From the IMG/VR virus record IMGVR_UViG_3300046000_007143, positions 1 through 60,786 of that record: a DNA stretch of 60,786 nt, one strand, 5' to 3'. Shown piece after piece: positions 32,306 to 40,981 of the stretch. The notes beneath the pieces were generated by a model that was given only the letters and a program-made list of their open reading frames with translations, did not search any database and was not told where the DNA came from. Each line of letters begins with the position of its first letter. Within the stretch, counting starts at the first letter, position 1. The position numbers and the translations under genes are program-made. Origin of the DNA: a virus.

Positions 32306-32566
32306 TCATGATGCGGGCACGCCCTTGGCGATCAGCTTCTGGACCAGACGCCGCGCGCCCTCAGCGTCACGCAGGGCCGCCTCGCTGCATCCGAGAGGCG
32401 TTGCTGCACTCACCTCGTCCTGCAGCCAGGCGAGGATGCGCTGGCCGTCGACGCTCGCCAGCATGTGCCGGCGGATGACGGACTCGATGGTTTCCTCTTG
32501 CGAGGCGATCGACGCCGGCTGCGCACCAGAGGCGCGGAGCCGGTCAAACCTACGCGGCCCCGACAT
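32306..32566 (-). CDS. Small protein between portal and scaffold
   Basis: 86 residues, overlapping the portal stop by 17 nt. Helical: EETIESVIRRHMLASVDGQRILAWLQDEV. Ends just before motif copy 3. Function unknown; T7-like phages often carry small assembly genes here. Confidence 0.6.
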   Translation of the reverse strand: MSGPRRFDRLRASGAQPASIASQEETIESVIRRHMLASVDGQRILAWLQDEVSAATPLGCSEAALRDAEGARRLVQKLIAKGVPAS

Positions 32567-34073
32567 CGCCCATGCCTCCGCCTTGCGCCATCGCAGCCGC
32601 GGCCTGCTCGGCCATGATCTGCTCGTCGGACTTCATCACGATGTGCCGCTCCTTGGCCGTCGCGATCAGGTTCTCCATCGTGCCCTTGGCGTCGATCGGA
32701 ACGCCGACCTGCAGGGCAGCGCCGATGCTGGCGCCGAACGACAGCACCTGACCGGTCAGGTTCATGTCCTCCAGATCCTTGGCCTTCGACAGCGGGCTGA
32801 TCGGTCGGCAGTTGACGACCTTGCCGCCCTTCAGCTTGACCTCTGGCAGCACGCCGCGCTTGGCGAGAATCCACGCCACGCGCTCGATGATGGGCAGAAC
32901 CCACTCGCGGACGCAGCGGTCGCGAGGCAGTTCCTTGCGGCGCGTGTTCCACGCCTTCTCGTCCATCCACTGACCGAGCGTCGGCGGGGTATCGCCGGGC
33001 TGCTCGGGGCGGTCCTGGTAGCAGGCGCGCTTGATACCCTTGCGCATCTCGTCGGCGGCGAAAAACGAGGCATCGAACCGCACGTCTGGCAGGAAGGCCT
33101 CGGGCGCCTTGGATTGCGGCGCGCGAGCGAAGCCCTTGCCGGGCTCCATGCCGCCGTCGAAATTGGCGAGGCCGTCTTCCTCGTAGGAGAACGCCGGGTC
33201 GATCGTGCGGCCCAGCCCCTTCAGGTTCAGGTACGCAAGCTCATCCAGCACGCGCGCGCGCGGCGTCGCCTTCTTGAACGGCCCCGGACCCCAAGCGGAA
33301 TCGGCCTGCTGGCGGAACCGGCAGGTGATGATCGGGCACGAGCCGGCGCCCTCATAGGTGAACTTCACCCGCTCCTTGTCGTCGACGAAGATGCGGTAGT
33401 TCCAACGCTCGACGCCGGGGGTCGACCAGTCGCGGTCGCAGCCCTCGACGACGCTCTGCTTCTTGTCCTTGTTGCCGCCGCGGAACGGAGGGAAGTACAT
33501 TCCCATCGACGCGCCCCAGAGCATGTTCTGCTCTGCCTGGGTCAGCTTCATCTCGCGCCACTTGCCGGTCACGGACCCATCGGGGCCACGCTCCATCAGC
33601 AGGTCGGGGATCTCGATCGGCTGGAAGTGCAGCGGGTTCAGCGGACCCATGTCCGACAGGGCGACGGCCATCGCCGACACGCCCCAGTACGCGAAGCACT
33701 CCTGCGCGGCGTCCCAGTAGTTTGACCGTTCCAGTTCCGCAAACACGGCGTCACCGATCGCGGCGAGCTGCGGCGCAATCTCGCGCTGCTGGCCCTCCGA
33801 CAGGTCGTCCGCCGGCTCGAACATCACCCACCGCTCGTGGCGAGGCGTGAAGGTCGAGATCATGTCGGACGCAAAGTCCTCGGCGACGATCTCCAGCTCG
33901 TTGTCGAACTGGTCGTCCTGCTCCTCAATGCGAAGCGAGGTGTCGGATCGCTCGTTGCATCGACGATAGGTCGGCAGGGCGAGCCGAAGCGTCTCGTCAA
34001 TCCATGTGGCGTGGCGCGCCTTGTCCTGCTTCGCCGCAGCGATACGGGCGAGGATCTGCTTGGGGGTCGTCAT
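32550..34073 (-). CDS. Portal (head-tail connector) protein
   Basis: 507 residues. LARIAAAKQDKARHATWIDETLRLALP, then IVAEDFASDMISTFTPRHERWVMFEP and YRIFVDDKERVKF match the head-to-tail connector family (pfam Head-tail_con) of podoviruses. The C-terminal part includes VLSFGASIGAALQVGVPIDAKG and a Met/Gly-rich end. It forms the portal vertex through which TerL packs DNA. Confidence 0.85.
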   Translation of the reverse strand: MTTPKQILARIAAAKQDKARHATWIDETLRLALPTYRRCNERSDTSLRIEEQDDQFDNELEIVAEDFASDMISTFTPRHERWVMFEPADDLSEGQQREIAPQLAAIGDAVFAELERSNYWDAAQECFAYWGVSAMAVALSDMGPLNPLHFQPIEIPDLLMERGPDGSVTGKWREMKLTQAEQNMLWGASMGMYFPPFRGGNKDKKQSVVEGCDRDWSTPGVERWNYRIFVDDKERVKFTYEGAGSCPIITCRFRQQADSAWGPGPFKKATPRARVLDELAYLNLKGLGRTIDPAFSYEEDGLANFDGGMEPGKGFARAPQSKAPEAFLPDVRFDASFFAADEMRKGIKRACYQDRPEQPGDTPPTLGQWMDEKAWNTRRKELPRDRCVREWVLPIIERVAWILAKRGVLPEVKLKGGKVVNCRPISPLSKAKDLEDMNLTGQVLSFGASIGAALQVGVPIDAKGTMENLIATAKERHIVMKSDEQIMAEQAAAAMAQGGGMGDVGAA

Positions 34074-34381
34074 CAGTACAGGACCGCGAGGCTGCGATCG
34101 AAGCCGCTGCCGCGGGAAGACCCACCCGACCCGGTCGCTCCGCTGAAGACAGAGCCCATGCCGCCAGACACGCCGGCGCCCGGACTTGTCGGGCCGCCCG
34201 CGATCGGAACAGACCCCCCGCCGCCCAGCGAGCCGAATCGGCGGTTACGCCGGCCTGTTGCGCCCAGCAGCCAGGCTTGGGTCTCTTCCGTGCGTGCGTT
34301 CTCAGCCCGACGCTCCTCACGCTCGCGCGCGGCTTTCGTGGCCGGATCTTCTTCGGGAAGCGTGACCTTCGGAGTCCTCAT
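34073..34381 (-). CDS. Glycine-rich structural-region protein
   Basis: 102 residues from ATG 34381; overlaps the portal start by 1 nt. First 45 residues charged helix (REREERRAENARTEETQAW), then a Gly/Ser/Pro repeat region (GSLGGGG, GGPTSPGAG, ATGSGGSSRGSG). Similar small Gly-rich proteins lie just before the portal in many T7-like phages. Function unknown. Confidence 0.6.
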   Translation of the reverse strand: MRTPKVTLPEEDPATKAAREREERRAENARTEETQAWLLGATGRRNRRFGSLGGGGSVPIAGGPTSPGAGVSGGMGSVFSGATGSGGSSRGSGFDRSLAVLY

Positions 34382-34803
34382 GCCTGCCTGCTCTCGAACG
34401 CGGGTCGCGCACCTTGAGCAAGCAGATCGCGGTAGAAGGCCTCCGGTCTCAACGCACGGGACCGCGCGCCGACGAGATGGGCGACAGCCGGCGTGCACCA
34501 GAACCCGACGCGGAGCGCCGGATCGCCCGGCTCCTCGGTCGGCTCGAACTCGAGGATGCGGCGGTTGTCCGGCAGGGCCGCGACCCACGCGTCCATCTGG
34601 CTTGGCGTCATGACCCGGATCAGGGTCCGGCGCGTGGTCACATCGTACAGAATCCACGCCGCCTGATCGGCGCAGTAGCCGAACGCGGCGACATGGCGGA
34701 ATCCATCGCGGCAAAGGCGGGACCACCAGTACTGCTGCCCGTCGTTGTAGAAGGCGACGAACCAGTTGGGCGGCATACCTGAGAGCGCATCGACCTCTGT
34801 CAT
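34378..34803 (-). CDS. Conserved phage protein between TerL and portal
   Basis: 141 residues. Many aromatic residues (NWFVAFYNDGQQYWWSRLC, FWCTPAVAHLVG) and MTPSQMDAWVAALP. Overlaps the TerL stop by 4 nt. No named family. A conserved gene of this kind is common between terminase and portal in alphaproteobacterial podoviruses, a memory-based statement that should be checked. Confidence 0.6.
   Translation of the reverse strand: MTEVDALSGMPPNWFVAFYNDGQQYWWSRLCRDGFRHVAAFGYCADQAAWILYDVTTRRTLIRVMTPSQMDAWVAALPDNRRILEFEPTEEPGDPALRVGFWCTPAVAHLVGARSRALRPEAFYRDLLAQGARPAFESRQA
34448..34460 (-). promoter_or_regulatory. Late motif copy 4, inside coding sequence
   Basis: Perfect CCCGTGCGTTGAG but within the 3' end of the gene 34378-34803, 67 nt before ATG 34381. 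The only copy inside a reading frame. Confidence 0.55.
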
Positions 34804-36425
34804 CGACGCGCCCGGAACAGCGGAGCGCGCGCCCCGCGGTCAAACACCCGCGTTTGCACCTTGGTCTGGACGGCAGCGACGTTGCGGCCGGCGCCGAACA
34901 GCAGGTTGCCGCCCTCGCCCATGCCCAGCACCATGTACCCCAGAGCCTCGCACGGGTGGCTGTACTGGTTCTTGACGATGTCGCCCGACGTGAACTGGCC
35001 GGCGCTCGTGTTCGTGACCTTGAACTGGTAGCCGCCGCCCAGCCCCTGCTCGAGCATCCGGCACTTAGGGTCGATCAGGAACGCCTGGTAGCCGTCGACC
35101 TGACGCGTCAGGATGCTGTCAACGACCTCCTTGCGACCACCCTTGCCGACGAAGCGGTTGGCGCCAGGGGCACGCATGACCGGCATGCCGTTCTGGCGGA
35201 AGATGTCGAAGGCCGTCTTTTCCTCGGCCTGACCGCGGATGTCGCCGCCGGGGTCGCCGAAGAACTTGACCTTGTTCGGGTCGAGGCCGGGGAAGCGGCG
35301 CAGGATCTCGGCCTTGACGAACGGAGCGAACGTCACGGCGCCCACGTCCTCGGCATAGAGCTCAGCCAGCACGAAGATCCGGCCCCGCACGGTCTGGCCG
35401 AACACGGCGGCCGGCGTCAGGCCGAAGTCGAGGCCGCAGTACAGGTCGAGGTCGGGGCTGAACTTGAGCGAGTTGGAGGCAACGTGGCTGTTGCGCTCGT
35501 TCGCCGACCGGAACAGCGGGTGCACCGCCTTGCCCTTCATCTGGCTGGCGGCGATGTTCCGGCAGTTGGCGTCGATCCACTGGCGCGTGACGCCGTGGAT
35601 CTTCTTCGGATAGTAGTCGGGCCGCAGCCAGCGCAGGTTCTCAGCGCCGGGATTGACGCAATACTCGACCTCGTCGCCGGGGTTCAGCGCCTCAAGGCCC
35701 GAGGCCTTCAAGCCCTCGTCCAGCACGAGCAGCGCCGGTGGTTGTACGAACAGGCACCAGTCCGGCGGACGGCGGTGGCGCTGCACGTCATCCGGCGTGA
35801 AGTGGTCCGGCACGGGCGCCTTGCCGAACATGATGGGCGCCCAGTGCAGGCTCTCCGGCGCGTTCATGTCGGCGATGCCGCCGGACCAGTTGCAGCCGCC
35901 ATTCTTGACCGATGGATAGCGGCCGCAACGCGACAGCCCCTCGGTCACCAGCATCAGGTTGATGTACTGGAGCTCGTTGAAATAGATCCCGGTGAGCTGC
36001 AGCGAGCGCAGCTTCTTGACGTCGTCGTCCTTGTCCAGCGCGAGGAAGATGAACTCGGCTTCGATGTCGCCATAGCGCATGTGGTAGGTGAACGGCGGCG
36101 ACCACGACATCTCGCCGAACCCGCCCTGTGCCTCGGACCCCTCCGGAAACAAGTTCACGAACGAGGGGATCGTCGTCGTCTTCAGTTCAGGGAAGGTCGA
36201 GCGGACGATCGCGAAGCGCGCGCGTCGGACGCCGTCTCGCTGCGCCGGTTGCTGGCTGGCGTGACGGAACAGGCGCATGATCGCCGCGTCCGTCTTTCCC
36301 GAGCCGATCGGCCCCTGAATGATGTCGAACTCACTGTCCGCGAGCAGGAACGCCGACAGGATCCGGCCGTCAGGCTCAAAGCGGATGGGCTCGCGGGGTG
36401 GTGTGGATGCTGCCTTGCGGGCCAT
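34800..36425 (-). CDS. terL: Terminase large subunit
   Basis: 541 residues. Walker A GPIGSGKT at 38-45, adenine-binding and Walker B-type region IEAEFIFLALDKDDD then TGIYFNEL, and a C-terminal RNase H-like nuclease with LDLYCGLDFGLTPAAVFG (first acidic residue) and FGDPGGD. Packs and cuts concatemeric DNA. Unusually, the TerS-like gene is 6.4 kb upstream, separated by lysis and other genes. Confidence 0.92.
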   Translation of the reverse strand: MARKAASTPPREPIRFEPDGRILSAFLLADSEFDIIQGPIGSGKTDAAIMRLFRHASQQPAQRDGVRRARFAIVRSTFPELKTTTIPSFVNLFPEGSEAQGGFGEMSWSPPFTYHMRYGDIEAEFIFLALDKDDDVKKLRSLQLTGIYFNELQYINLMLVTEGLSRCGRYPSVKNGGCNWSGGIADMNAPESLHWAPIMFGKAPVPDHFTPDDVQRHRRPPDWCLFVQPPALLVLDEGLKASGLEALNPGDEVEYCVNPGAENLRWLRPDYYPKKIHGVTRQWIDANCRNIAASQMKGKAVHPLFRSANERNSHVASNSLKFSPDLDLYCGLDFGLTPAAVFGQTVRGRIFVLAELYAEDVGAVTFAPFVKAEILRRFPGLDPNKVKFFGDPGGDIRGQAEEKTAFDIFRQNGMPVMRAPGANRFVGKGGRKEVVDSILTRQVDGYQAFLIDPKCRMLEQGLGGGYQFKVTNTSAGQFTSGDIVKNQYSHPCEALGYMVLGMGEGGNLLFGAGRNVAAVQTKVQTRVFDRGARAPLFRARR

Positions 36426-36455
36426 GCGCGGAGAAGGCGCGGAGGCAGGGCCACC

Positions 36456-36468
36456 CTCAACGCACCGG
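36456..36468 (-). promoter_or_regulatory. Late motif copy 5, before TerL
   Basis: CCGGTGCGTTGAG (one change), 31 nt before ATG 36425; no Shine-Dalgarno sequence in between. Confidence 0.62.
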
Positions 36469-36470
36469 CG

Positions 36471-37313
36471 CTACGATAGCCACGTCCGAAAGACGAGCTC
36501 AGACGTGCCCACCGCTCCCTTGCCGGCAGCGATGGTGGGGGTGACGACGTCAAACGACCCTCCAGGCGTGAGCCCTTCGATGATCTCGGTGCTCGCGTCG
36601 GCGAAGATCAAGCGCGCCTTGGTACAGGCAGCGGGCACCGTCTCGGTCATGGTCGGCAAGCCGCGGGTGGCTTCGGTTCCGGCCGTTCGGATGTAGGATG
36701 TCGGCGTTAGTCCCGCCTCAAACTGAGCACCCCAAATCAGGAACGAACTCGCAGGGGCGGCGCCCGAGGCTATGTAGATCAGAACGGCCAGCGCACCGCC
36801 GGCCGACGCCGGCTTCGGAAGAGCGATGCGGGTCCATGTGTCTGTCGGCGTGAAGTCGACCCCGACCCCGTCGACCAACAACGACTTCACGGACTGGGCT
36901 GTGCCATCAGATTTCACCCAGACGCTCAGCACCAGGTCGCCAGCGGGCGCAGCCGCGTAGGCGAATATCTGCGGGAAGGCCGCAACGCCAGATTCCCACT
37001 TCACGGCGGTTAGCGTTCCATCGGGAGCCTCGCCCGCGGCGGGCGTGATCGTCACCGACGATTTGGTCCACGCGGCATCGGCTAGGTTCTCGGATTGCGT
37101 CAGCAGGTTCGTTGCGGCAGGCTCAAGCAGTAGCCCGCGATCGGTCCGCTGAGGAACATTCGCCGCAAAGAACGAAATTCCTCCAGCTAGGGTCTTGCCG
37201 GTCGCCTGGCCGAGGCGGCCATAGGTCGACCCCGCCGGCATCCCAGCGCGAAAATCACTGCGCAGCGGGGTGCTGGACGGTGAAAAAACCCCGAGGGCCA
37301 ACCCGATGTTCAT
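36471..37313 (-). CDS. Carbohydrate-binding-like virion protein
   Basis: 280 residues. LLLEPAATNLLTQSENLADAAWTKS followed by PDGTLTAVKW, VLSVWVKSDG and FLIWGAQFEAGLTPTSYI is the concanavalin/carbohydrate-binding-module pattern seen in many phage appendage proteins. It may be a second receptor-binding or capsid-surface protein. Ends right at motif copy 5; overlaps the next gene by 1 nt. Confidence 0.68.
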   Translation of the reverse strand: MNIGLALGVFSPSSTPLRSDFRAGMPAGSTYGRLGQATGKTLAGGISFFAANVPQRTDRGLLLEPAATNLLTQSENLADAAWTKSSVTITPAAGEAPDGTLTAVKWESGVAAFPQIFAYAAAPAGDLVLSVWVKSDGTAQSVKSLLVDGVGVDFTPTDTWTRIALPKPASAGGALAVLIYIASGAAPASSFLIWGAQFEAGLTPTSYIRTAGTEATRGLPTMTETVPAACTKARLIFADASTEIIEGLTPGGSFDVVTPTIAAGKGAVGTSELVFRTWLS

Positions 37314-37573
37314 TAGTAAAGCGCAACCATATTTGTCGCGGTCGTGCTCGTGGCGTTAACGCGCTGCGCGTTGACCGGAAGAATGGTGCCGGCAAGTGCG
37401 TTCTTGAAGGTGATGGCGACGTCGCCGGGCGTCACCACGACCACATCGCCACCGACACCAACATAGATTCCGCGACACACGGGAAAATAAGCCGTGTCAG
37501 AGGGGGTGATCGCGACAGCGTCGTCAGCCGGTCCGCTATCACCGGCAGCGTGAGGATTACGCGCAACGGCCAT
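37313..37573 (-). CDS. Small conserved virion-associated protein
   Basis: 86 residues with a perfect AGGAGG. Pattern CRGIYVGVGGDVVVVTPGD, then VAITFKNALAGTILPVNAQRVNATSTTA is a recurrent small beta-sandwich phage protein placed near tail or appendage genes. Precise role unknown. Confidence 0.65.
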   Translation of the reverse strand: MAVARNPHAAGDSGPADDAVAITPSDTAYFPVCRGIYVGVGGDVVVVTPGDVAITFKNALAGTILPVNAQRVNATSTTATNMVALY

Positions 37574-37620
37574 GTCTGTGCCTCCTGTTCTTGAGCACCA
37601 CGCCGCACCCGGCCCCTGCC

Positions 37621-37633
37621 CTCAACGCACCGT
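37621..37633 (-). promoter_or_regulatory. Late motif copy 6
   Basis: GACGGTGCGTTGAG-type (core GGTGCGTTGAG), 48 nt before ATG 37573, and touching the stop of 37633-37986. Confidence 0.58.
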
Positions 37634-37986
37634 CAGTGCACCCAGCCGTTCAGGTGCGCCTTCTCATGCCGCAGCAGCTTGCCGCAGTACGCGTCCTGAT
37701 CGGGCGTGCAGTGCGGCATCACGATCACGCGCCGCGGCATGAAGGTGCAGGCCATGACGATATAGCGCGTCGGGGGCGGCTGGCCTCCGCAGGCAATGTG
37801 GACCTGATACGGCGTGCCGACGATCACGACGAACGGCGCGCCGGGGATGCGGTCGTATTCAGCCGGCGGCGCCTCGACCGCCTCGGGCGACGGGACGAAC
37901 GTCCGGACTTCCTGCATGGAGGCGGAGGGGCCTGACATGGCGGTTATGAGCGTGACGACCGAAGCCGCGGCTATGGTTTTCAGCAT
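37633..37986 (-). CDS. Secreted small protein with HExxH zinc motif
   Basis: 117 residues, AGGAGG before ATG 37986. Signal peptide-like start (MLKTIAAASVVTLITAMSG). Four cysteines (CGG, CTF, C..D.YC). Ends LLRHEKAHLNGWVH, where HEKAH (107-111) is a metallopeptidase zinc site. Could be an exported minimal zinc peptidase acting in the periplasm during lysis, or a degenerate relative. Proteolytic activity is inferred from the motif alone. Confidence 0.62.
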   Translation of the reverse strand: MLKTIAAASVVTLITAMSGPSASMQEVRTFVPSPEAVEAPPAEYDRIPGAPFVVIVGTPYQVHIACGGQPPPTRYIVMACTFMPRRVIVMPHCTPDQDAYCGKLLRHEKAHLNGWVH

Positions 37987-38027
37987 GCGCCCCTCCTGTG
38001 CGGAGTGGGCGGTCTGAGCGGGTTGCG

Positions 38028-38040
38028 CTCAACGCACGGG
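38028..38040 (-). promoter_or_regulatory. Late motif copy 7
   Basis: CCCGTGCGTTGAG, 42 nt before ATG 37986, just after the stop of 38042-38281. Confidence 0.62.
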
Positions 38041-38041
38041 G

Positions 38042-38281
38042 CTAGTCGTCCATTGCGGGGCAGCCCGCGAGAATCCACGCCTTGCCTTGGTCAATCAGCC
38101 AGTTCGTGTCGGATGCGCCGTGACTGGCGCCCGCATAGATGTCGCCGTTCTCGTCATAGCCAATGACGACCACATCGGTCAGCCCGGCCGCTCGTGCGCC
38201 CGCCAGCACGCGATTCACCGGCACGACCGCGCCATTGCCACAGCCGTCAACCAGCTTCAGGTGCACCACGTTCTCCATCAC
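38042..38281 (-). CDS. Hypothetical phage protein
   Basis: 79 residues. NVVHLKLVDGCGN..., PVNRVLAGARAAGLTDVVVIGYDENGDIYAGASHG is a common small-protein layout in phages of this host group. Start overlaps the phosphoesterase stop by 4 nt. Function unknown. Confidence 0.65.
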   Translation of the reverse strand: MMENVVHLKLVDGCGNGAVVPVNRVLAGARAAGLTDVVVIGYDENGDIYAGASHGASDTNWLIDQGKAWILAGCPAMDD

Positions 38282-39477
38282 GCCGCCTCAAGCATCTCAG
38301 GCGTCACCGTGACCGAGCCGACCTGTCCCCAGACCGAGTGGTAGGTGTAGGCCGTAGCCTGGCGCTCCGACATCCAGCCTCCGCGGGCCGCGTAGGCGTC
38401 GCGGGCCGACAGGGTCGAGTGCTGGACGACCTTCATCCCCGAGTGCTCCTTGATTTCCTCGTGGTGACGGTGACCACAGTGGGCGAACCGCTTGGTCGTG
38501 GCGCCCCACTCGCGCGGGTACTGGGCCGCGAACAGCAGGGGCAGGCCCTCGTTCTTCTTGAGGTGGCCGTGGTGGAAGGCCAGCATCGTCGCGCCGTGGA
38601 CGTGGACGTAGTAGGGCAGCTCGCTGTCGATCACCCGGACCCGCGGCTCATTCTCGTACAGGGCCGCGAACATGATGCGCAGCCAGACGCTCGAGGCGAG
38701 GTCGTGGTTGCCCTCGGCCATGACAACGAACACGGTCTGGTGCCGGGCCAGCGCCATGTCGATCACGCGCCGGAGAATGCGGATCGCCGTGCGGACCATC
38801 TTCGAAAACCGGCCGTCGGCGTCGAGGATGTGGCCGTGCCCCGGCGTCACCGGCAGCAGGCCGTCCCAGTGCAGGAAGTCGCCGAGCTGGTTGACGACGC
38901 AGGTCGTGGCGGACGGCGATCGCTCGACCATCTGCTCGAACGCGCCGATCAGGGTTTGCTCCGCGATCGCCAGGTCCCAGTCGGCGCCGCCCTCCTTGCG
39001 CCACGCCATCATGCCGACGTGGCAGTCGGTCAGGGTGAAGACGTTGCACAGGTGGTCGGCGGTTCCCGCCGGCGCCGGGAACGGCGACATCCGCGGCACG
39101 TCCTCGCTGATCGCGACGAACGCCTCCCGCAGCATCTCCGCCCGGCGCTCCTCGTCGGCGCTGGTCTTGTCCCACGACAGCACCTCGACCCGCTGGCCCG
39201 TGACCGGATCCAGTTTGCGAAGGACCGAGCGGCCCTTGAGCTTGAAGCCGTCCGGCACCTGCTCGGTCATGCCGAACTCGGGCGCATGACCCTGGGCGGC
39301 AGCCTTGGCGCGGATCTGCGCCAGCAGGCGCCGCACGGTGCGCTCGTCCCTTTGCAGATGACGGGCTGCGGCGGCGACATTGCCGATGTCGATGATCGCG
39401 GAGATAGTCTCGCGCTGGACCTCAGTCTCGCACCAGCGGAGAAGTTCTGTCGTCGGGGCGACGGTCAAGCCGACCAC
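38278..39477 (-). CDS. Calcineurin-like metallophosphoesterase with N-terminal HTH
   Basis: About 399 residues from GTG 39477; TTG 39468, overlapping the o-spanin stop, or ATG 39552 are alternatives. NVAAAARHLQRDERTVRRLLAQIR near the start is a helix-turn-helix. The metallophosphoesterase motifs follow: LTDCHVGMMAW, NQLGDFLHWDG, VMAEGNHDLAS, LAFHHGHLKK and HCGHRHHEEI. It sits between lysis and packaging genes and could act on DNA ends or on nucleotides. HTH plus phosphoesterase recurs in phages, but its substrate is unknown. Confidence 0.78.
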   Translation of the reverse strand: MVGLTVAPTTELLRWCETEVQRETISAIIDIGNVAAAARHLQRDERTVRRLLAQIRAKAAAQGHAPEFGMTEQVPDGFKLKGRSVLRKLDPVTGQRVEVLSWDKTSADEERRAEMLREAFVAISEDVPRMSPFPAPAGTADHLCNVFTLTDCHVGMMAWRKEGGADWDLAIAEQTLIGAFEQMVERSPSATTCVVNQLGDFLHWDGLLPVTPGHGHILDADGRFSKMVRTAIRILRRVIDMALARHQTVFVVMAEGNHDLASSVWLRIMFAALYENEPRVRVIDSELPYYVHVHGATMLAFHHGHLKKNEGLPLLFAAQYPREWGATTKRFAHCGHRHHEEIKEHSGMKVVQHSTLSARDAYAARGGWMSERQATAYTYHSVWGQVGSVTVTPEMLEAA

Positions 39478-39707
39478 CCGCAAAGCCGCTTGCCGACAGC
39501 GTTGTGGGCCTTCACCTCCAGCACCGTCTCCGGCGTATCGCGCGTCGACCATGTGATCGGGCGGGCGATGTCGCAGAACGACTGAGCGCCCGGCAGCGGA
39601 TCAGTCGCGGCGGAACCCGTCGTCGCGCATGAGCTCAGCAGGATCGGCATTGCGCAGATCAGAGCGCACGCGCTCCGCATCCGCGGTCCGTTCGGCGCGT
39701 CCGGCAT
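39465..39707 (-). CDS. o-spanin (Rz1-like lipoprotein)
   Basis: Up to 80 residues; the start may be the internal Met (MRSACALIC, residue 9). Lipobox LLSSC near residue 27, then SFCDIARPITWSTRDTPETV and HNAVGKRLCGW, the typical phage Rz1-like ending. Its 5' end overlaps the i-spanin gene in another frame, the hallmark of Rz/Rz1 pairs. Outer-membrane partner in the last step of lysis. Confidence 0.75.
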   Translation of the reverse strand: MPDAPNGPRMRSACALICAMPILLSSCATTGSAATDPLPGAQSFCDIARPITWSTRDTPETVLEVKAHNAVGKRLCGWSA

Positions 39708-39903
39708 CGGTTCGTTCCTTCTCGATGGTGGCTGTCCGACCGTCTGCGCGGCCTTTGCGGTAGAGTCCGAGGGTCGCCAGCGCGATCAGGCCGGCGGCGA
39801 CACCGCGCCAACCGAAGAACCGGTGCGCGAAAAACAGGAGGGCGACCGCGAGCGCGATGCCGAAGACGAGTTGGGCGGTCTGGAAGAGGTCGGCGACCAT
39901 CAA
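39601..39903 (-). CDS. i-spanin (Rz-like) candidate
   Basis: 100 residues. Membrane segments at about 9-26 (AQLVFGIALAVALLFFAH) and 31-47 (WRGVAAGLIALATLGLY), then a charged coiled coil (TIEKERTDAGRAERTADAERVRSDL). One membrane segment is usual for Rz; two is odd. The overlap with the lipoprotein gene supports the call. Confidence 0.65.
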   Translation of the reverse strand: MMVADLFQTAQLVFGIALAVALLFFAHRFFGWRGVAAGLIALATLGLYRKGRADGRTATIEKERTDAGRAERTADAERVRSDLRNADPAELMRDDGFRRD

Positions 39904-40751
39904 ACCCCCCCCACCCGCTTGATCTGCACCCGGCCGGTCAGCACGAGGAACACGCCGACCGCGACCAGCGCGAAGGCCGCAAACGCCCAGGGACTTGCGA
40001 TGCCCTGCAGGACAGGCTGCGCGAACGCGGCGACACCGCCGATGCCGCCGAGCCCGGCGAGGACACCCCCCACAGCCGTCTTGTCCGTCTTCAGGTCAGC
40101 GCCGTCCGGCTTCGCGGCCTCGGCCACAGCAGCGGGCGCCGGGAACGGGCGGGCCTGTTCGGCGCGCGCGGCCTTGATGCTGTCGAGGAAGGCCGTGTGA
40201 TAGCCCGCGATCAGGCTGGCCTTGTCGGTGCCGTTGACGATGCGACGGGCGCCTACAGGGTCGTCGGTGGTGGCGTTGAAGAAGTCTTCGAGCGAGTGCT
40301 TGGTGAAGTCGCCGACGCCGGTCTCGCCGTTCGTCATCCCCTCGATCAGGATGCGGACGCTCACCTGCAGGTCCAGCGCCAGATCGGGATTGCCGACCAG
40401 ATCCAGACCCAGCACCTCGCCCATTTTGCGGTAGTTCGACAGCCACGTCAGTTGCACATGGCCCCGGCCGTAATAGACCCTGCCGTCGTACTCCCGTGCA
40501 TACCGGCGGCCAGCAACCGCACGGCGCGCTCCCGCGTCCGTTCGCGCGAAGCCCTCGCGCACCGGCTGCATCTTGCCGCCCGTCTCGTGGAAGGCGGTGG
40601 CGAGGATGTAGGCGAGATGGCGGTCGTCGGTGATGTCGCGGGCCGCGGCGATAATCGCCTCGCAGCCCTGCACCTGCGCCTGCGTCAGACGACCACCGAA
40701 CGGGGCGCGGCGGGCGTAGGCGAAGAAGGTGGGGAGATGGAGGGCGGTCAT
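39900..40751 (-). CDS. Endolysin: GH19-like hydrolase with C-terminal membrane domain
   Basis: 283 residues. ATAFHETGGKMQPVREG contains the catalytic Glu (56) and YYGRGHVQLTWLSNYRKMG is the second signature of chitinase-class-I-like muramidases. After a Pro/Ala linker, the last 65 residues hold two likely membrane helices (GVLAGLGGIGGVAAFAQPVL and WAFAAFALVAVGVFLVL). That joins a cell-wall enzyme to a holin-like or anchoring domain in one chain. Overlaps both neighbours by 4 nt. Confidence 0.82.
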   Translation of the reverse strand: MTALHLPTFFAYARRAPFGGRLTQAQVQGCEAIIAAARDITDDRHLAYILATAFHETGGKMQPVREGFARTDAGARRAVAGRRYAREYDGRVYYGRGHVQLTWLSNYRKMGEVLGLDLVGNPDLALDLQVSVRILIEGMTNGETGVGDFTKHSLEDFFNATTDDPVGARRIVNGTDKASLIAGYHTAFLDSIKAARAEQARPFPAPAAVAEAAKPDGADLKTDKTAVGGVLAGLGGIGGVAAFAQPVLQGIASPWAFAAFALVAVGVFLVLTGRVQIKRVGGV

Positions 40752-40981
40752 TCCGACACCCTCCGACGCGCGGCCGGCCTCAGCGCAGACGCCAGATCCT
40801 GAATGCTCTGGGTCAGGAACTTCACCTGCTCCTGCAGGCGGATGACTTCGTCGCGCGTCGCGTCGTGTCCGGCCTCTTTCGCCTTCAGCGCATTGACCCG
40901 ACCCTCAAGCCGGACCAGCCATGTGACGAACCCGATCGCGGCGAGCGCCAGGGTGATGTAGTGGCCGGGTTCGAGGGTCAC
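40748..40981 (-). CDS. Small membrane/coiled-coil protein of the lysis cassette
   Basis: 77 residues from GTG 40981, whose GTGA overlap with a 17-codon leader frame supports it. One membrane helix (YITLALAAIGFVTWLV) near the N-terminus followed by a coiled coil (DEVIRLQEQVKFLTQSIQDLAS). Holin, anti-holin or spanin-like roles are all possible. Confidence 0.62.
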   Translation of the reverse strand: MTLEPGHYITLALAAIGFVTWLVRLEGRVNALKAKEAGHDATRDEVIRLQEQVKFLTQSIQDLASALRPAARRRVSE

